A stretch of 64,000 nt of DNA from Nostoc edaphicum CCNP1411. GTDB taxonomy: Bacteria; Cyanobacteriota; Cyanobacteriia; Cyanobacteriales; Nostocaceae. The notes under the pieces were generated by a model. That model ran no database searches, was not told where the DNA came from, and saw only the letters and a list, made by a program, of their open reading frames with translations. Location: contig NZ_CP054698.1 in the NCBI RefSeq assembly GCF_014023275.1, positions 2,108,001 to 2,172,000 on the forward strand, written 5' to 3'. The translations under genes were made by a program, and so were the position numbers. Positions 63,292-64,000 of the stretch are shown piece after piece (within the stretch, counting starts at the first letter, position 1; each line of letters opens with the position of its first letter).

Positions 63292-64000
63292 TTACTTTAA
63301 AGGCAAAGTAATTTCTAACGTTGTACCTTTTTGGAATACGCTCTTAATACTAATTTTACCACCGTGGGCTTGAATTATTTGTTGGGCAATAGCTAGTCCT
63401 AAACCAAATCCTCCAGTTTGACGAGATCGCTTTTTATCCACTCGATAGAAACGCTCAAAAATATATGGTAAATCAGCTTCAGGAATACCAATACCATTGT
63501 CTATAATTTGGATTACAGCCCAACGTGATTGGGTAAATAATCGTAATTGAACTTGTCCACCAGCAGGAGTATATTTGCAAGAATTATTAAGTAAATTTAT
63601 AACTACTTGACGGAGCAAGTCAGCATCACCAAGTACAGTTATACTATTATTTAGCAGTTTAGAAACTAAACTAAGATGTTGTGCATCTGGTTGGGTGGCA
63701 TAATCATCTATTATCTGCACAAGTAAATTATTGAGGTCAGTGACTTGTAAAGATTCAGTCGGTAATTTACCTTGATAACGTGCCAAAAATAGCAAATTAC
63801 TTACTAAAGTACTCATTGACTTAGCGACATCAAAAATTTTGTGGAAGCGTTGACGTTGCACCTCCAGATCAGTAGTTTTAGATAAAAAGCCGTACTGAGC
63901 ATTGCTAATAATTGCTGTCAGAGGCGATCGCAATTCGTGGGAAGCATCAGCTGTAAACCTTTGCAGATGATCGTAATTGTGACGAATTGGTTGCATTGCT
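63292..64000 (-). CDS. Sensor histidine kinase, C-terminal part (5' end beyond window)
   Basis: 236 residues are visible; the frame is open across the right edge. HisKA H-box RFTADASHELRSPLTAIISN, HATPase N-box NLLNNSCKYTPAGG, then DNGIGIPEADLPYIFERFYR and GGFGLGLAIAQQI. The style is the EnvZ/RppB-like class with an upstream HAMP or membrane region expected. The left end is a normal TAA stop at 63292. Confidence 0.92.
   Translation of the reverse strand, partial: AMQPIRHNYDHLQRFTADASHELRSPLTAIISNAQYGFLSKTTDLEVQRQRFHKIFDVAKSMSTLVSNLLFLARYQGKLPTESLQVTDLNNLLVQIIDDYATQPDAQHLSLVSKLLNNSITVLGDADLLRQVVINLLNNSCKYTPAGGQVQLRLFTQSRWAVIQIIDNGIGIPEADLPYIFERFYRVDKKRSRQTGGFGLGLAIAQQIIQAHGGKISIKSVFQKGTTLEITLPLK

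Overview
The window looks like a chromosomal segment of a filamentous, Nostoc-type cyanobacterium. The octamer GCGATCGC (HIP1) is scattered throughout. Intergenic spaces carry the short tandem heptamers typical of Nostocales (TCATTTG, CTAACTC, CTCAGCA, GGGGCAT and similar), and the gene content is cyanobacterial: System II cytochrome c maturation genes, a bacteriophytochrome with an Rcp-type regulator, an HstK-type hybrid kinase, an RRM protein with a glycine-rich tail, and sucrose-phosphate phosphatase. I saw no tRNA, rRNA or CRISPR array.

Layout. 1-4743: C-terminally cut Ser/Thr-kinase/AAA/GAF/PAS hybrid kinase (minus). 4.9-7.1 kb: ccdA-ccs1. 7.2-9.5 kb: queF, small conserved genes, the SRP RNA gene and a YciI protein (minus). 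9.7-12.2 kb: membrane-tailed subtilase, a small protein and a thioredoxin-like protein. 13.0-15.6 kb: an unusual fusion of a cNMP-binding domain, a degenerate sigma-54-activator AAA domain and a NapH/NosR-like polyferredoxin. 16-21 kb: Rpn-like nuclease, a secreted repeat protein, bioF, ruvA and sucrose-phosphate phosphatase. 21.8-31.9 kb: a photosensory block on the minus strand (biliverdin-type phytochrome, Rcp regulator, and two large hybrid kinases whose GAF domains carry cyanobacteriochrome cysteines). 32-34.1 kb: xseA-xseB and a RelE/Phd toxin-antitoxin pair. 34.3-36.1 kb: an ATPase gene remnant, then recA behind a LexA-box-like site. 36.2-38.3 kb: a decayed zone with a headless glycosyltransferase, a response regulator lacking its middle, duplicated spacers and MITEs. 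38.4-47.98 kb: CHASE3 kinase, transaldolase-like enzyme, LysR regulator, GST, GNAT, PNPOx-like protein, DUF937 protein, HAMP kinase, type II thioesterase. 48.07-49.77 kb: IS4-family element, copy 1 (frameshifted). 50-52.8 kb: exbBD divergent from tonB. 53.4-61.2 kb: zinc-ribbon protein, duplicated-domain protein, ilvA, rbp, a short receiver protein, S-formylglutathione hydrolase and a methyltransferase. 61.43-63.12 kb: IS copy 2 (intact). 63.29-64.00 kb: C-terminal end of another histidine kinase.

Themes. Signal transduction dominates: six sensor kinases, one phytochrome and three receiver-only proteins. The other theme is small mobile DNA. At least six families of short terminal-inverted-repeat elements are visible, some nested. 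Both IS copies sit inside two different MITEs, each at a C-run/G-run hairpin, and a 123-bp MITE with a perfect 8-bp target duplication interrupts a larger one. MITE ends have also supplied the stop codon and tail of one gene.

The observations most worth follow-up are the photoreceptor block, the AAA/polyferredoxin fusion, the hairpin-directed IS insertion, and the TonB with a basic tail beyond its C-terminal domain. Family assignments come from reading motifs by eye; no database search was run.
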